From assembly GCF_047301505.1 (NCBI RefSeq), contig NZ_CP154840.1, forward strand, positions 1,674,001 to 1,738,000: 64,000 nucleotides of DNA, written 5' to 3'. Source of the stretch: Lysinibacillus_B sp031181585. Its GTDB lineage: Bacteria > Bacillota > Bacilli > Bacillales_A > Planococcaceae. The notes below the pieces were generated by a model. That model saw only the letters and a list, made by a program, of their open reading frames with translations, had not been told where the DNA came from and did no database searches. Of this stretch, positions 42,757 through 51,689 are shown piece by piece. The translations under genes were made by a program, and so were the position numbers. Positions within the stretch are counted from its first letter, which is position 1. Every line of letters starts with the position of its first letter.

Positions 42757-43630
42757 TGAAGAGGAAAAAGGAGGCAGCGATGGAACTGCAAAAGAGAAAT
42801 CATCAAACGATACAGTGATTTATACGAAATCAGATGGAACAGAAATTGAAGTGCCGGCAGATCCTAAGCGTGTTGTTGTACTAGCTGCGTATACAGGGGA
42901 TGTCATCCAGCTTGGGGTAAACATCGTAGGGGTAGATTCATGGGCAGCGGATAACCCGCAATTCAAAGAGGCTTTAAAAGATGCAGCAGTTGTATCTAAT
43001 GAGGATGTCGAAAAAATTATTGAACTGGAGCCGGACTTAATCATCGGCTTTGATAATATTGAAAACGGCGATAAGCTGGCTGAAATTGCACCGACTGTGT
43101 TATTTACCTATGGTGAGTACGATTATTTACAGCAGCATATCGAAATCGGTAAAGCGCTGAATAAAGAAGAAGAGGCAAAGGCTTGGGTAGAGGACTTCAA
43201 GAAACGTGCGGCTGAAGCTGGAACGAAAATTAAAGAGAAAATCGGAGAAGATGCGACGATTACGGTTGTAGAAAACTACGATAAACAAATGTATGTCTTC
43301 GGCGATGCATGGGGCCGCGGCACGGAAATATTGTATCAGGCAATGGGCTTGAAGATGCCGAAAGTGGTAGAGGAAGCAGCACTAGAGCCTGGGTACTATG
43401 CGATTTCTCAGGAAGTACTTGGCGATTATGTTGGCGACTACTTACTACTAAGCTTAGTGAGTGAAGGACAGGATACATCCTTCCTTGAGAAAGAGTGGTT
43501 TAAAAAAATCGGCGCTGTTCAAAACGGTCATTTGATCCAAGTGGACGCAAAGACTTTCTACTTTAATGATGCATCCTCACTTGAACATCAGCTAAAAGTG
43601 TTTGAAGAAGCATTCGCTGCCATTCAATAG
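42695..43630 (+). CDS. Iron-siderophore ABC importer, substrate-binding lipoprotein
   Basis: 311 residues. Signal peptide with lipobox LALAAC and lipid attachment at Cys19. The mature protein has the two lobes of class III binding proteins joined by a long helix: RVVVLAAYTGDVIQLGVNIVGVDSW, IIELEPDLIIGFDN, LFTYGEYDYLQQHIEIGKALNKEEEAKAW. The pattern matches FeuA/YfiY/FhuD-type proteins for hydroxamate or catecholate ferri-siderophores, but the chelate is not identified. AAAAGGAG precedes the ATG, inside the ATPase gene. Confidence 0.93.
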   Translation: MKKWLWLCVAVMLLALAACGNEEEKGGSDGTAKEKSSNDTVIYTKSDGTEIEVPADPKRVVVLAAYTGDVIQLGVNIVGVDSWAADNPQFKEALKDAAVVSNEDVEKIIELEPDLIIGFDNIENGDKLAEIAPTVLFTYGEYDYLQQHIEIGKALNKEEEAKAWVEDFKKRAAEAGTKIKEKIGEDATITVVENYDKQMYVFGDAWGRGTEILYQAMGLKMPKVVEEAALEPGYYAISQEVLGDYVGDYLLLSLVSEGQDTSFLEKEWFKKIGAVQNGHLIQVDAKTFYFNDASSLEHQLKVFEEAFAAIQ

Positions 43631-43645
43631 TTAGGAGTCAAAACA

Positions 43646-44653
43646 ATGATCAATGCTTCATATCAAAAGCTTTCTTTTTCAATGAAGATCATGCTTGCAG
43701 CCGCTGCCTTGACGGCGGTCAGCTGTATGGCTCTTGGGCTGGGAGCGGCAGAGACAACACTTTCAGATGTATTCAAAGCGATCATTGGGCAATCTGGTGG
43801 AGAATATTATGAAGTGCTGCGTGAAATTCGATTTCCTCGGGTGATCGCAGCCTTTTTTGTTGGAAGTGCACTTGCTGTAGCAGGAGCGGTAATGCAGGGA
43901 ATGACAAGAAACCCTTTGGCGGATCCAGGTCTGCTGGGACTTACTTCAGGTGCCAACATGGGCTTGGCTGCAGCGCTGGCCTTTTTACCTGTTACCTCCC
44001 ATCTGACAATTATGGCAGCCTGTTTTATCGGATCAAGTATCGCGATGATTTTTGTATATAGTATAGGAGCTTCGAATAAGCAGGGTATGTCACCCTTTAA
44101 GCTTGTGCTTGCAGGGGCAGCTGTTTCCTTATTTCTTCAGGCGATTGCTGACGGGATTGCACTCCTTACTAATCTAGCAAAGGATGTTTCGATGTGGACA
44201 GCTGGTGGGTTAGTAGGCACGACCTGGAGTTCCCTGATCATCGTACCATTTATTATGATCGGGCTGTTCATTGCGCTGGCACTTAGTCGGCAAGTAACAA
44301 TAATGAGCTTAAACGAGGAAGTGGCCATTGGACTGGGGCAGAATACGAGGTGGCTAAAGCCTGTTCTGCTTGTGACAGTCGTGCTGCTTGCAGGTGCTGC
44401 AGTAGCTCTTATCGGAAACTTGGCGTTTGTCGGGCTGATTATTCCGCATATCGTTCGGCGCTGGGTAGGCTCCGATTATCGGCGAATCATTCCGATGGCG
44501 ATTCTTTTAGGAGGAGCGTTTATGATATTCGCCGATTTTATCGGGCGTATTATCAATGCACCATTTGAAACACCGGTTGTATCGCTTATTGCCATCATTG
44601 GACTGCCTTTCTTCCTATTCCTTGTGAAGAAGGGAGGACGAAACATTGTATAA
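43646..44653 (+). CDS. Iron-siderophore ABC importer, permease 1 (FecCD family)
   Basis: 335 residues and about nine or ten helices. Motifs: LREIRFPRVIAAFFVGSALAVAGAVMQG near the N-terminus, NPLADPGLLGLTSGA and the coupling region ALIGNLAFVGLIIPHIVRRWVG. Partner of the second permease, which overlaps by eight bases. Together they form the heterodimeric channel of a BtuCD-type importer. Confidence 0.95.
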   Translation: MINASYQKLSFSMKIMLAAAALTAVSCMALGLGAAETTLSDVFKAIIGQSGGEYYEVLREIRFPRVIAAFFVGSALAVAGAVMQGMTRNPLADPGLLGLTSGANMGLAAALAFLPVTSHLTIMAACFIGSSIAMIFVYSIGASNKQGMSPFKLVLAGAAVSLFLQAIADGIALLTNLAKDVSMWTAGGLVGTTWSSLIIVPFIMIGLFIALALSRQVTIMSLNEEVAIGLGQNTRWLKPVLLVTVVLLAGAAVALIGNLAFVGLIIPHIVRRWVGSDYRRIIPMAILLGGAFMIFADFIGRIINAPFETPVVSLIAIIGLPFFLFLVKKGGRNIV

Positions 44654-45653
44654 CAAGTATAAAAAACGCTTTCCACTGTGGGTGATCATTTGGAGCACGG
44701 TGTTCCTGCTAACTTGTATACTAGCCATTTCACTCGGCGCATCGTCGGTTTCTATGACAAGAATCATCCCGACACTTATCGGAGATGGTACGTTTAAAGA
44801 AGAGTTTGTGATCTTTTCTGTACGGCTGCCAAGGCTGGCAGTTTTAGCGATGGCGGGAATTGCGCTGGCATTATCAGGAGCGATCTTGCAGACACTAACT
44901 AGAAACGATCTTGCAGACCCGGGTATTATTGGCATCAATGCGGGTGCAGGAGTGGGGATTACGATCTTCTACATATATGCCGGCGGGGGATTGGCAAGTC
45001 AACCGTATATGCTGCCGCTTGTTGGTTTTATGAGTGCAATTTTATCCGCAGGATTAATTTACTTTTTTGCTACGGAAAGGCATACAGGCGTAAATCCCGT
45101 AAAGCTTGTGTTAATTGGGATTGGCTTTGCATTTGCCTTATCGGGACTCATGACAATCCTTATTTCCTCAGCAGAAAGGGCAGATGTACAGTTCATTGCT
45201 GCCTGGCTTTCAGGTAATGTGTGGGGAGCCGACTGGCCGTACGTATGGGCGCTCCTGCCTTGGATTTTGATTGCCGCCCCGATTAGCTTATGGAAGGCGA
45301 AGCGGCTGAATATTATGCGGCTTGAGGATAGTGTTGGAAAAGGGCTTGGCATTCATTTCAAAAGGGAACGGGCCATCTTACTAGTACTGGCAGTAGCGCT
45401 GGCAGCCTCAGCAGTCTCGGTAGTGGGCAGTGTAAGCTTTATTGGCTTAATTGCGCCGCACATCGCCAAGCAGATGGCAGGGGTTCAGCATCAACGTTTT
45501 CTACCTATTTCCATGTTTGTTGGTGCGACTCTTTTAGTTGCAGCAGATACAATTGGACGTGTCATATACAGTGAGGCGACGATTCCGGCAGGAGTCATTG
45601 TTGCGCTGATCGGTGCACCTTATTTTGTGTACTTACTGCGAAAAGCTTTATAA
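44646..45653 (+). CDS. Iron-siderophore ABC importer, permease 2 (FecCD family)
   Basis: 335 residues with the same layout as permease 1: VRLPRLAVLAMAGIALALSGAILQ, NDLADPGIIGINAGAG and VVGSVSFIGLIAPHIAKQMAG. TTG start eight bases after GGGAGG, overlapping the previous gene's end. The two permeases are clearly related but diverged. Confidence 0.95.
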   Translation: MYNKYKKRFPLWVIIWSTVFLLTCILAISLGASSVSMTRIIPTLIGDGTFKEEFVIFSVRLPRLAVLAMAGIALALSGAILQTLTRNDLADPGIIGINAGAGVGITIFYIYAGGGLASQPYMLPLVGFMSAILSAGLIYFFATERHTGVNPVKLVLIGIGFAFALSGLMTILISSAERADVQFIAAWLSGNVWGADWPYVWALLPWILIAAPISLWKAKRLNIMRLEDSVGKGLGIHFKRERAILLVLAVALAASAVSVVGSVSFIGLIAPHIAKQMAGVQHQRFLPISMFVGATLLVAADTIGRVIYSEATIPAGVIVALIGAPYFVYLLRKAL

Positions 45654-45666
45654 GGAATGGAGGAGT

Positions 45667-45697
45667 CCGGCTGCCGTTGAGGCGGTCGGGCTTTTTT
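45667..45697 (+). terminator. Terminator of the siderophore operon
   Basis: TCCGGCTGCC pairs with GGCGGTCGGG (two wobbles) and is followed by CTTTTTT. Confidence 0.82.
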
Positions 45698-45736
45698 AGG
45701 GAAGAAAATACGAGACAAAAATCAAGTTCTATGAAC

Positions 45737-45767
45737 AGAAAAAAGCCAACCGTACGAGCGGTTGGCT
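45737..45767 (-). terminator. Terminator of the P450 gene
   Basis: On the minus strand AGCCAACCG / CGGTTGGCT, a perfect 9-bp stem with a 6-base loop, then TTTTTTC, just after the P450 stop. Confidence 0.9.
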
Positions 45768-45779
45768 GGCTATTCATTA

Positions 45780-47048
45780 TTACATTTTCCGTTTTATATT
45801 CGTCACAATCAGCTTGCTGTTAGGAATACTTGGCATACTGACAACGCTGAAGCTCAAGTCCTGCTCAGGTACGTCATAGTTCATGTGATTTGCCAAATAA
45901 TCAAGGCTGATTTTCATGACTTCGATCGTTACCCATTCACCTGCACAGCGGTGCCCCATATCGTAATCTCCGCCGCCTTGTGGAATAAAGCCAAAAGGGC
46001 TGCCCTTCCAATCAATAAAACGGTCTGGATTAAATAAATCCGGCTCATTCCAGATTTTAGGGTCATGATTTGTTCCGTAAACATCGAGCAAAGTCAACGT
46101 ATCCTTCGGAAATTCATAGCCATTCCATACAAAGTCCTCTCGCACCTGTGCTACAAGGGCTGGGAAGAATGGATAATAGCGCCGAACTTCCTGGATGAAG
46201 CGCTGGGCAGTTTCATCGTCACTCGATTTTACCTTTGCTGCCTCTTCAGGGAAGTGGTGAATGGCCAGCCCGACAAAGGCAATATAAACGGAAATTGCCA
46301 CAATCGGCCGCAAAATATTAATGATTTCCACTGCCACTGTTTCAGCATCCAGTAAGTCACCATTCAAGTCAGTATGCCATGAGAATTTATAGAACACAGT
46401 ATGTTCCGGTACTTTCAGCTTTCCGACACGGATTTCATTCACGAGTACAATCAGCCATTTTTCCAGTTGGTTCCGCGCATGCTTACCTTGCCAATGAGAA
46501 GGACCGACAGCAGCTGCAGATTCGAACGTAGCCGTTAAATCCTTAGATAATGTTTTCACATCCTGTTCAGCGACAAGTATACCAGCCCATTCACAGGCGA
46601 TGCGGGTAGTAATTTCCTGTGCCTCCTCATAGAGAACAACCTTTTCCATCTGTTCCCACTTTGTTAGTGCCATGTCCCATTGTTTTTTTGTAATGTCGCG
46701 AAGCCTTTGAATATCCTGTGGTGACATCACAGACATGAACATCTGTTTACGATTACGGTGTTCCGCATCATCCAGTGTCTGTACACCACCCTGACCGAAT
46801 AATGTCTTCACCACACGCTGCGGGGCTGCCCCTGAACGGATAAACTTGCTTTCATCATAGAAAACTTCTGCCGCTTCAGCACCACCCATACAGATTGCCT
46901 TCTGCCCGAGAAGATGTGTCTCAAAAACATCTGAATTAAAGCCGCGCCGTCTATTCAAAATAAACGTGTAGCCCTCACGCAGTAAATTCAAGCTATGGTC
47001 CATTCCATCCTCTTTTGGTATCGGTTTCGTTTCTGCCAAGGTCATCAT
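45780..47048 (-). CDS. Cytochrome P450 of the CYP152 fatty-acid peroxygenase family
   Basis: 422 residues. The heme ligand is Cys368 in GGGDYDMGHRCAGEW, the short CYP152 version of the Cys pocket. The I-helix has the acid/alcohol pair replaced by NILRPIVAIS, where Arg247-Pro248 correspond to Arg242-Pro243 of P450-BSbeta. Arg247 binds the fatty-acid carboxylate, so these enzymes use hydrogen peroxide directly to hydroxylate fatty acids at alpha/beta positions and need no reductase. The decarboxylating variant cannot be told apart safely. Monocistronic, convergent with the siderophore operon. Confidence 0.94.
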   Translation of the reverse strand: MMTLAETKPIPKEDGMDHSLNLLREGYTFILNRRRGFNSDVFETHLLGQKAICMGGAEAAEVFYDESKFIRSGAAPQRVVKTLFGQGGVQTLDDAEHRNRKQMFMSVMSPQDIQRLRDITKKQWDMALTKWEQMEKVVLYEEAQEITTRIACEWAGILVAEQDVKTLSKDLTATFESAAAVGPSHWQGKHARNQLEKWLIVLVNEIRVGKLKVPEHTVFYKFSWHTDLNGDLLDAETVAVEIINILRPIVAISVYIAFVGLAIHHFPEEAAKVKSSDDETAQRFIQEVRRYYPFFPALVAQVREDFVWNGYEFPKDTLTLLDVYGTNHDPKIWNEPDLFNPDRFIDWKGSPFGFIPQGGGDYDMGHRCAGEWVTIEVMKISLDYLANHMNYDVPEQDLSFSVVSMPSIPNSKLIVTNIKRKM

Positions 47049-47506
47049 CTCCCATTTTCATTTCTTATTTGTTTAGTATTGGTCTATGAGCAAGGTTTAC
47101 ACCACAATCACATAATTAATTTTAAATACCAGCCATTTCCCATAATTGGGGCGCTGGTAAATATATTCCCGCCGTGGAATAAGGTAAACAAGAGAATTCA
47201 TACATAAGCGGATTCAATGTAAAGAAATGTTCTATAATGATGGGCCTTACTGGGTGCTTTGAGAATGATTGGATAGATGCATTTACTCCGTTTTTTATAG
47301 GTCTAAGAGAAGGAATGGATGTAAAAGAAAATAGGATGAAAAGCAGTTTTAGAGAAGTTCCTTATTATGTAATAATATGGTTATTATTTACCTTGGATGG
47401 TCCAACGCCGTTCAAGGTTTTCCTGTGTTAAAGAGAAAGCAGTATGTAGGAAACGATGTCGGAAGACTGGGGAAATACTTCCAGACAAATTGGAGTGGGT
47501 GATATA
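47049..47506. other. Gap between the P450 gene and the LXG toxin gene
   Basis: 458 bases. The left half must hold the P450 promoter (minus strand). A 63-codon frame at 47237-47431 has no ribosome site and runs through the hairpin at 47391, so I do not call it. That hairpin is a member of a terminator family repeated three more times in the array to the right, suggesting that a cassette once ended here. Confidence 0.45.
47391..47421 (+). terminator. Type 1 array terminator, copy a
   Basis: CCTTGGA ... TTCAAGG then TTTTCC. It is related in sequence and spacing to the hairpins at 49534, 51147 and 53429 (CCTTGAT-TGGCTA ... TTCAAGGTTTT). Confidence 0.6.
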
Positions 47507-49162
47507 ATGAAAGTATTGGATGTCGATCATCTCCACGATGGATTGACCCGTAACATCAACCGAATGAACCGGCTGGAAAAGGAAATGACCGCCATCCAGA
47601 AGGCAGTAGAGGAACTGACGGCCATGGAGGAGGCGCTGAAAGGGGAGGGCGGCCAGGCAATCCGTGACTTCTACACATCCTGCCATCTTCCTTTTCTTCA
47701 GTATTTCCTGACGTTTAAAGAAGAATTCAATACGGTTCTCCAGCAGACACAACAGGCGCTTTCGTCATTAGAGCCGATGGATGATGGGCATATCGTAGAA
47801 GAATTTCTCGAAACAACGATAGAGGAAGGACTCACAGCGAGCGCTGATATCACGACAGCGCTGACAGACGAAGCGAATGCCATTATGGACGAGATAGCCG
47901 ATATTGTCGGCCTGCCGAAGCTCGATGATACACTTGTCCATGAAAGTATCGCGGATGCCAAAACAAAGCGGGATGATACGGTAGAGGCGCTACATACATT
48001 TGATAGCACGCAGACGGCGCAGCTGCTCCCCATCGAAACAAGTATCCAGTCGATGAAGGAATGGGTGAAAAACATCGAAGGACTGTTCCAGGCGGGATTG
48101 ACAGATGTCAATTTCCCAGCTGATACCTGGTCTGCGATGGCTTCCCGCTCCAGCCTGGGCATGGCGATAGCTGCCCAGCAGGCACCAGTCGGCAGTGTGG
48201 CACATGCGCTGCATGAACAGAATCAGCTTACTCTGATGCTGCAGGCTTCCTTATCCAATATGGTGCCAATCCGATTCGGCTTTGGCGGATTTGCGCAAAA
48301 GTCCTACCCAACGTATGGCCCTGTGATGCTCGGCTTAGGGAACCTATCACCAGGCAATCAAACAAGTGAAACGGTGCAGCAGGTAAGCAAAAGCAGCGAT
48401 CCAGATCTGGAGGAAATCTATGCTGCACTGGCCAAGCAGGCAGAAGGCATGGATGTTAGCAGCCCGTCCTCACCTGGTACCTATTCGGCGAAGGAAGAGC
48501 TTACCTATGAAGGCATGCGGAAGGTGCTTGGGGGGAATGGCTCAGGTACACCGGATGGATTGGCGCTATATGCCAAATCTATGGGGCCATCTGCCAAGTA
48601 TGTATTCGATTTCTTTACGGAGGATATTCGGACCATACTGGACCCAGAAGCAACAGCAATTGAAAAAGCAATAGCGATCGGGTTCACCTTCTTTAAGCCT
48701 GCGAAGCTATTGGATAAGGCAGGGGACGTTGCAGGGGCTGCGAAGGATGCAGGGAAGGCCGTGGATAAGGGTACGGGTAAGATTGAAGGAATGCCTCCTC
48801 TTGTTCAGTCTAGAGTAAACTTAAGAAATGGAAGTGCAGCAGAAGGAGCAGGTTTTAATCATGTATTAGATAGGCATTTTAACCCTTCAAAGAATGCTTC
48901 CCAATTCTCAATTACACCTGACGAACTTAAGGGAGTTCTTCAAAGTAAAGAAGTTGTGAACACTCCAGTTTCAAGAGTTTTATACTCAGATATAAAGTTA
49001 GCAGATGGGACAATCGAGAAGCAGGCTAGATATGTAAGGGAAGTTACATTAGACTCAAACATAGGTATTGATAAGTTTAGTGGTTCTCCTACAAATATTA
49101 TGACAGTACTAACCGATAAGTATGGGAATCTAGTTACTACTACACCAGGGGTGATAAAATGA
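47507..49162 (+). CDS. LXG-domain polymorphic toxin
   Basis: 551 residues, start ATG 47507 after GGAGTGGG. Residues 1-about 210 form the helical LXG domain (MKVLDVDHLHDGLTRNINRMNRLEKEM ...), which directs export through the type VII (Ess/Yuk) system. A Gly/Pro-rich linker follows, then the pre-tip segment YSAKEELTYEGMRKVLGGNG ... FKPAKLLDKAGDVAGAAKDA (about 325-425). The tip, residues about 427-551, has GFNHVLDRHF, YVREVTLDS and TVLTDKYGNLVT. The pattern H..RH, then (Y)xR and TxxTDxxGNL(I/V)T resembles BECR-fold RNases (barnase/EndoU/colicin-E5/D type). This is an inference. ATGA overlap with the immunity gene. Confidence 0.88.
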   Translation: MKVLDVDHLHDGLTRNINRMNRLEKEMTAIQKAVEELTAMEEALKGEGGQAIRDFYTSCHLPFLQYFLTFKEEFNTVLQQTQQALSSLEPMDDGHIVEEFLETTIEEGLTASADITTALTDEANAIMDEIADIVGLPKLDDTLVHESIADAKTKRDDTVEALHTFDSTQTAQLLPIETSIQSMKEWVKNIEGLFQAGLTDVNFPADTWSAMASRSSLGMAIAAQQAPVGSVAHALHEQNQLTLMLQASLSNMVPIRFGFGGFAQKSYPTYGPVMLGLGNLSPGNQTSETVQQVSKSSDPDLEEIYAALAKQAEGMDVSSPSSPGTYSAKEELTYEGMRKVLGGNGSGTPDGLALYAKSMGPSAKYVFDFFTEDIRTILDPEATAIEKAIAIGFTFFKPAKLLDKAGDVAGAAKDAGKAVDKGTGKIEGMPPLVQSRVNLRNGSAAEGAGFNHVLDRHFNPSKNASQFSITPDELKGVLQSKEVVNTPVSRVLYSDIKLADGTIEKQARYVREVTLDSNIGIDKFSGSPTNIMTVLTDKYGNLVTTTPGVIK

Positions 49163-49518
49163 AACTAATCGGAAGCAAACAGGAACAGGATTTCAGAAAG
49201 GAGTTAGAAGGTTCGAACATTGTTTCGGCTCAAGATGGTAAAGCAGAAGCAATATTGAATGTGTTAAGAACTACTTTTGGAGAAGTAAAAAGTGCATATA
49301 TTTTAAATTGGACACCTGACCAAAGCGAAGACATATTCACTATTTTAGTTGACCTTGATAGAATTGCTAAAATTGAAATTAGTAGAGTCGATCATTCGGA
49401 AGTTCCTATAATTGAAACTTTCAATCTGAAGGATTTTCAGAGAGGGTTAAGTAAAGTTTTTCAAATTAAATTAGCCGTAGCGATGGATTTAGCGAAAAAG
49501 GAACATCAAAACGGTTAA
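49159..49518 (+). CDS. Probable immunity protein of the LXG toxin
   Basis: 119 residues, acidic, no signal peptide. Starts in the ATGA that ends the toxin gene, so toxin and antidote are translationally coupled. Unlike the toxin it is AT-rich. I do not recognise the family. The immunity role rests on position, size and acidity. The unit ends at a type 1 array terminator 15 bases after the stop. Confidence 0.75.
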   Translation: MKLIGSKQEQDFRKELEGSNIVSAQDGKAEAILNVLRTTFGEVKSAYILNWTPDQSEDIFTILVDLDRIAKIEISRVDHSEVPIIETFNLKDFQRGLSKVFQIKLAVAMDLAKKEHQNG

Positions 49519-49533
49519 ATCAGTATTGTGAAA

Positions 49534-49566
49534 CCTTGATTGGCTATATGCCTTTCAAGGTTTTTT
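49534..49566 (+). terminator. Type 1 array terminator, copy b
   Basis: CCTTGAT-TGGCTATATGCC-TTTCAAGG then six T, directly after immunity gene 1. Confidence 0.82.
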
Positions 49567-49644
49567 ACTTTAAGATTTTTATGGTTAAAAGTAAGATGAC
49601 TTTTGAATCAAAAACTCATGGCTTTGATGAAATTCAGAACTCAG

Positions 49645-49730
49645 GATGGTTGTACCATCAAGGTATTTTGTTTTAATACTTGCCTTGCGAAGGAAGTACG
49701 ATAATTAGGCGAGATGACATTTTATATGCA
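49645..49730 (+). repeat. Inter-cassette repeat, copy 1
   Basis: Contains ACCATCAAGG (49654) and TTAGGCGAGATGACATTTTA (about 49704). The same pair of motifs, in the same order and about 50 bases apart, recurs at 51302-51368 after the second cassette. Confidence 0.7.
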
Positions 49731-49745
49731 GGAGGTAGTTTCGAA

Positions 49746-50582
49746 GGAAAAGCTTACCTATGAAGGCATGCGGAAGGTGCTTGGGGGAAATGGCTCAGGT
49801 ACACCGGATAGATTGGCGCTATATGCCAAATCTATGGGGCCGCCAAGTATGTATTCGATTTCTTTACGGAGGATATTCGGACCATACTGGACCCAGAAGC
49901 AATAGCAGTTGAAAAAGCAATGGCGATCGGGTTCACCTTCTTTAAGCCTGCGAAGCTATTGGATAAGGCAGGGGACGTTGCAGGGGCTGCGAGGGATGCA
50001 GGTAAGGCTGTAGATGATGTAAAGAGTACTGGGAAGGCCGTTGATAAGGGGACGGTAAAAGATGTTACTTTTAAAAAGGGTTATGATACACATTTAACCG
50101 AAGTGGAGGGTTTTAAAGCAAAACCGAATATTGGAATAAAGGGTGGTCACAATCTTGAGAACTTTGAACAATTTATTTTAGATAACTTTGGTAATCAAGT
50201 TAAGGATATTAATCAAGCTGTTACTAAAACATCTCATCCTGATATTTCAGGAATTTATGAGGCAAAATATAAGCTTCCTGTTTATGATGGATTGAGTAAA
50301 GAAAATGGTGGAAAAGGTAACTTTACTGGACAGTGGAAAGAGTATAAGAATCCTAAGACAGTATATGACCCAAAGGTTTTTTCTGATGAACAGATATTAA
50401 AGTTGGGTAGGGAAGCAATGGAAGAAGGTATTAGTAATAATAGGACAATTCATGGTGGAGATAGGTCACCAAGTGATATGGTAGAAGGGTATGTCAATGT
50501 AAATGGGAAACAATTGAAGTTTATGGGCTTTAAAGACAAAAATGCAGGTGAGATTTCGAATTTCTTCCCAGTTCTAGATTAA
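49746..50582 (+). pseudogene. Displaced toxin cassette: copied pre-tip segment plus EndoU-like tip
   Basis: The first about 280 bases repeat the LXG gene (48493-48780) with only about ten substitutions, one 4-base deletion at about 49842 (frameshift) and a 30-base insertion. Beyond the frameshift the frame is open from 49920 to the stop. The tip (about 50055-50582) reads GGHNLENFEQFI, GIYEAKYKLPVYDG and KTVYDPKVFSDEQILKLGREAMEEG, a pattern I associate with bacterial EndoU ribonuclease toxins. No LXG or ribosome site precedes it, so it is silent as it stands. Recombination with the copy in the LXG gene would restore a full toxin in frame. Confidence 0.8.
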
Positions 50583-50602
50583 ATGTTAAAGGAGTGTTTG
50601 TT

Positions 50603-50986
50603 ATGAGTGTGGAAGTTTATATTATTGAAGAATTTTCAGAAAAAGTTGGGTTGATGCGTCTATATTACAAAATAATAGGTGATGGGAAGTTTATGGAAGC
50701 GATTGATAATTTCAAAAACAAAAAAGGGTTTGGGATGGATCCAGTATGTTGTATTTTTGCAAATGAATATCAGCCAGGAGAAGAGGGATATTTTGGTGAA
50801 ACTGGTGTTAACTTCAGTATACAACCTCCTATGGCTGAAGTTGAGGAAAATGCTATTGTAGATGAAAAGGTATTTTTTCAATATTTAACAGAGGCTGGGG
50901 AAGACTATTTAACAAGACGACCTCAAGATCGAACAAGAGTTGAAGTTTCCTTAAAAGAAATAAAAGAAATATTAAATTTATCATAA
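50603..50986 (+). CDS. Probable immunity protein for the EndoU-like tip
   Basis: 127 residues from ATG 50603, eight bases after GGAG. No membrane segments. LYYKIIGDGKFMEAIDNFKNKKGFGMDPVCCIF ... GVNFSIQPP resembles CdiI-type ribonuclease-toxin immunity proteins. It follows the EndoU-like tip by 20 bases and remains intact although its toxin is cut off from export, as expected of a protective orphan. Confidence 0.72.
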   Translation: MSVEVYIIEEFSEKVGLMRLYYKIIGDGKFMEAIDNFKNKKGFGMDPVCCIFANEYQPGEEGYFGETGVNFSIQPPMAEVEENAIVDEKVFFQYLTEAGEDYLTRRPQDRTRVEVSLKEIKEILNLS

Positions 50987-51146
50987 TTTAAGATGGAGAA
51001 GAAATAGATATTTCAAGATACATTTACCGGATTTTAGATTAATCAAAAGCACTAATATATATGAGAAGAAGTATTAATTGGGTTAATTGGGTTAAATGTT
51101 AAATTTGGAGTAGGAATAAAATTATTTTTTGAATATTTAACTATCA

Positions 51147-51177
51147 CCTTGATAGGCTAACAATCTTTCAAGGTTTT
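51147..51177 (+). terminator. Type 1 array terminator, copy c
   Basis: CCTTGAT-AGGCTAACAATC-TTTCAAGG then TTTTC, after immunity gene 2. Confidence 0.78.
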
Positions 51178-51301
51178 CTGTTATGATTAAAACAATACGA
51201 CTAGGAAGACAACCCATATTTACTGTGAAAATATGTGGTTTACAGTGCAGGTGTTAAATAAAGCTCCCACCTTTACAAAACCAATATGTCATGAAGGCTA
51301 G

Positions 51302-51368
51302 ACCATCAAGGAGTGCTATTTTAACAATTAAGCAATAAGAACGAGAATAGGCGAGATGACATTTTACT
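51302..51368 (+). repeat. Inter-cassette repeat, copy 2
   Basis: ACCATCAAGG (51302) and ATAGGCGAGATGACATTTTA (about 51347), matching the copy at 49654-49723 that stands before the displaced pre-tip segment. Here that segment is gone. Confidence 0.7.
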
Positions 51369-51453
51369 TACAAGGGACCACTTATGGATGTCATACTGTC
51401 AATATTAAAATAACTTGTAAAACTTACAAATATTAATAAATTTATAAACTCAA

Positions 51454-51491
51454 AGCACTTGATTGTCTATAACAGGCGACAAGTGCTTTTT
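51454..51491 (+). terminator. Type 2 array terminator, copy a
   Basis: AGCACTTG-ATTGTC ... GGCGA-CAAGTGCT then TTTT. Related copies lie at 54690 and 55393. Confidence 0.8.
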
Positions 51492-51689
51492 CACACTTCT
51501 ATATCTTCATGTACGTAGTTTGAAAAGAAAGGTTATGTGATTAGCTTACTAAATGCTTAATTTTTTGCAAATAACAATATACAAGGAGAATAAAGATTTC
51601 ATTGAAAAAGCGCTGAAGCTGACGAAGGGGGGAATCTTAAAAGGTATATAATCGGAAGAGAATTCTTTTAGCTAGGTATCCCTAATATT

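Larger units (their letters stand above)
50987..51689. other. Cassette spacer with terminators and repeat remnants
   Basis: About 700 AT-rich bases without a supported gene. It contains a type 1 terminator (51147), a second copy of the inter-cassette repeat (51302-51368), a type 2 terminator (51454) and, from about 51645, the beginning of the next decayed toxin frame. Confidence 0.55.

Noticed and set aside
47237..47431. 63-codon open frame before the LXG gene
   Set aside because: No ribosome site, composition not gene-like, and it runs through the type 1 terminator hairpin.
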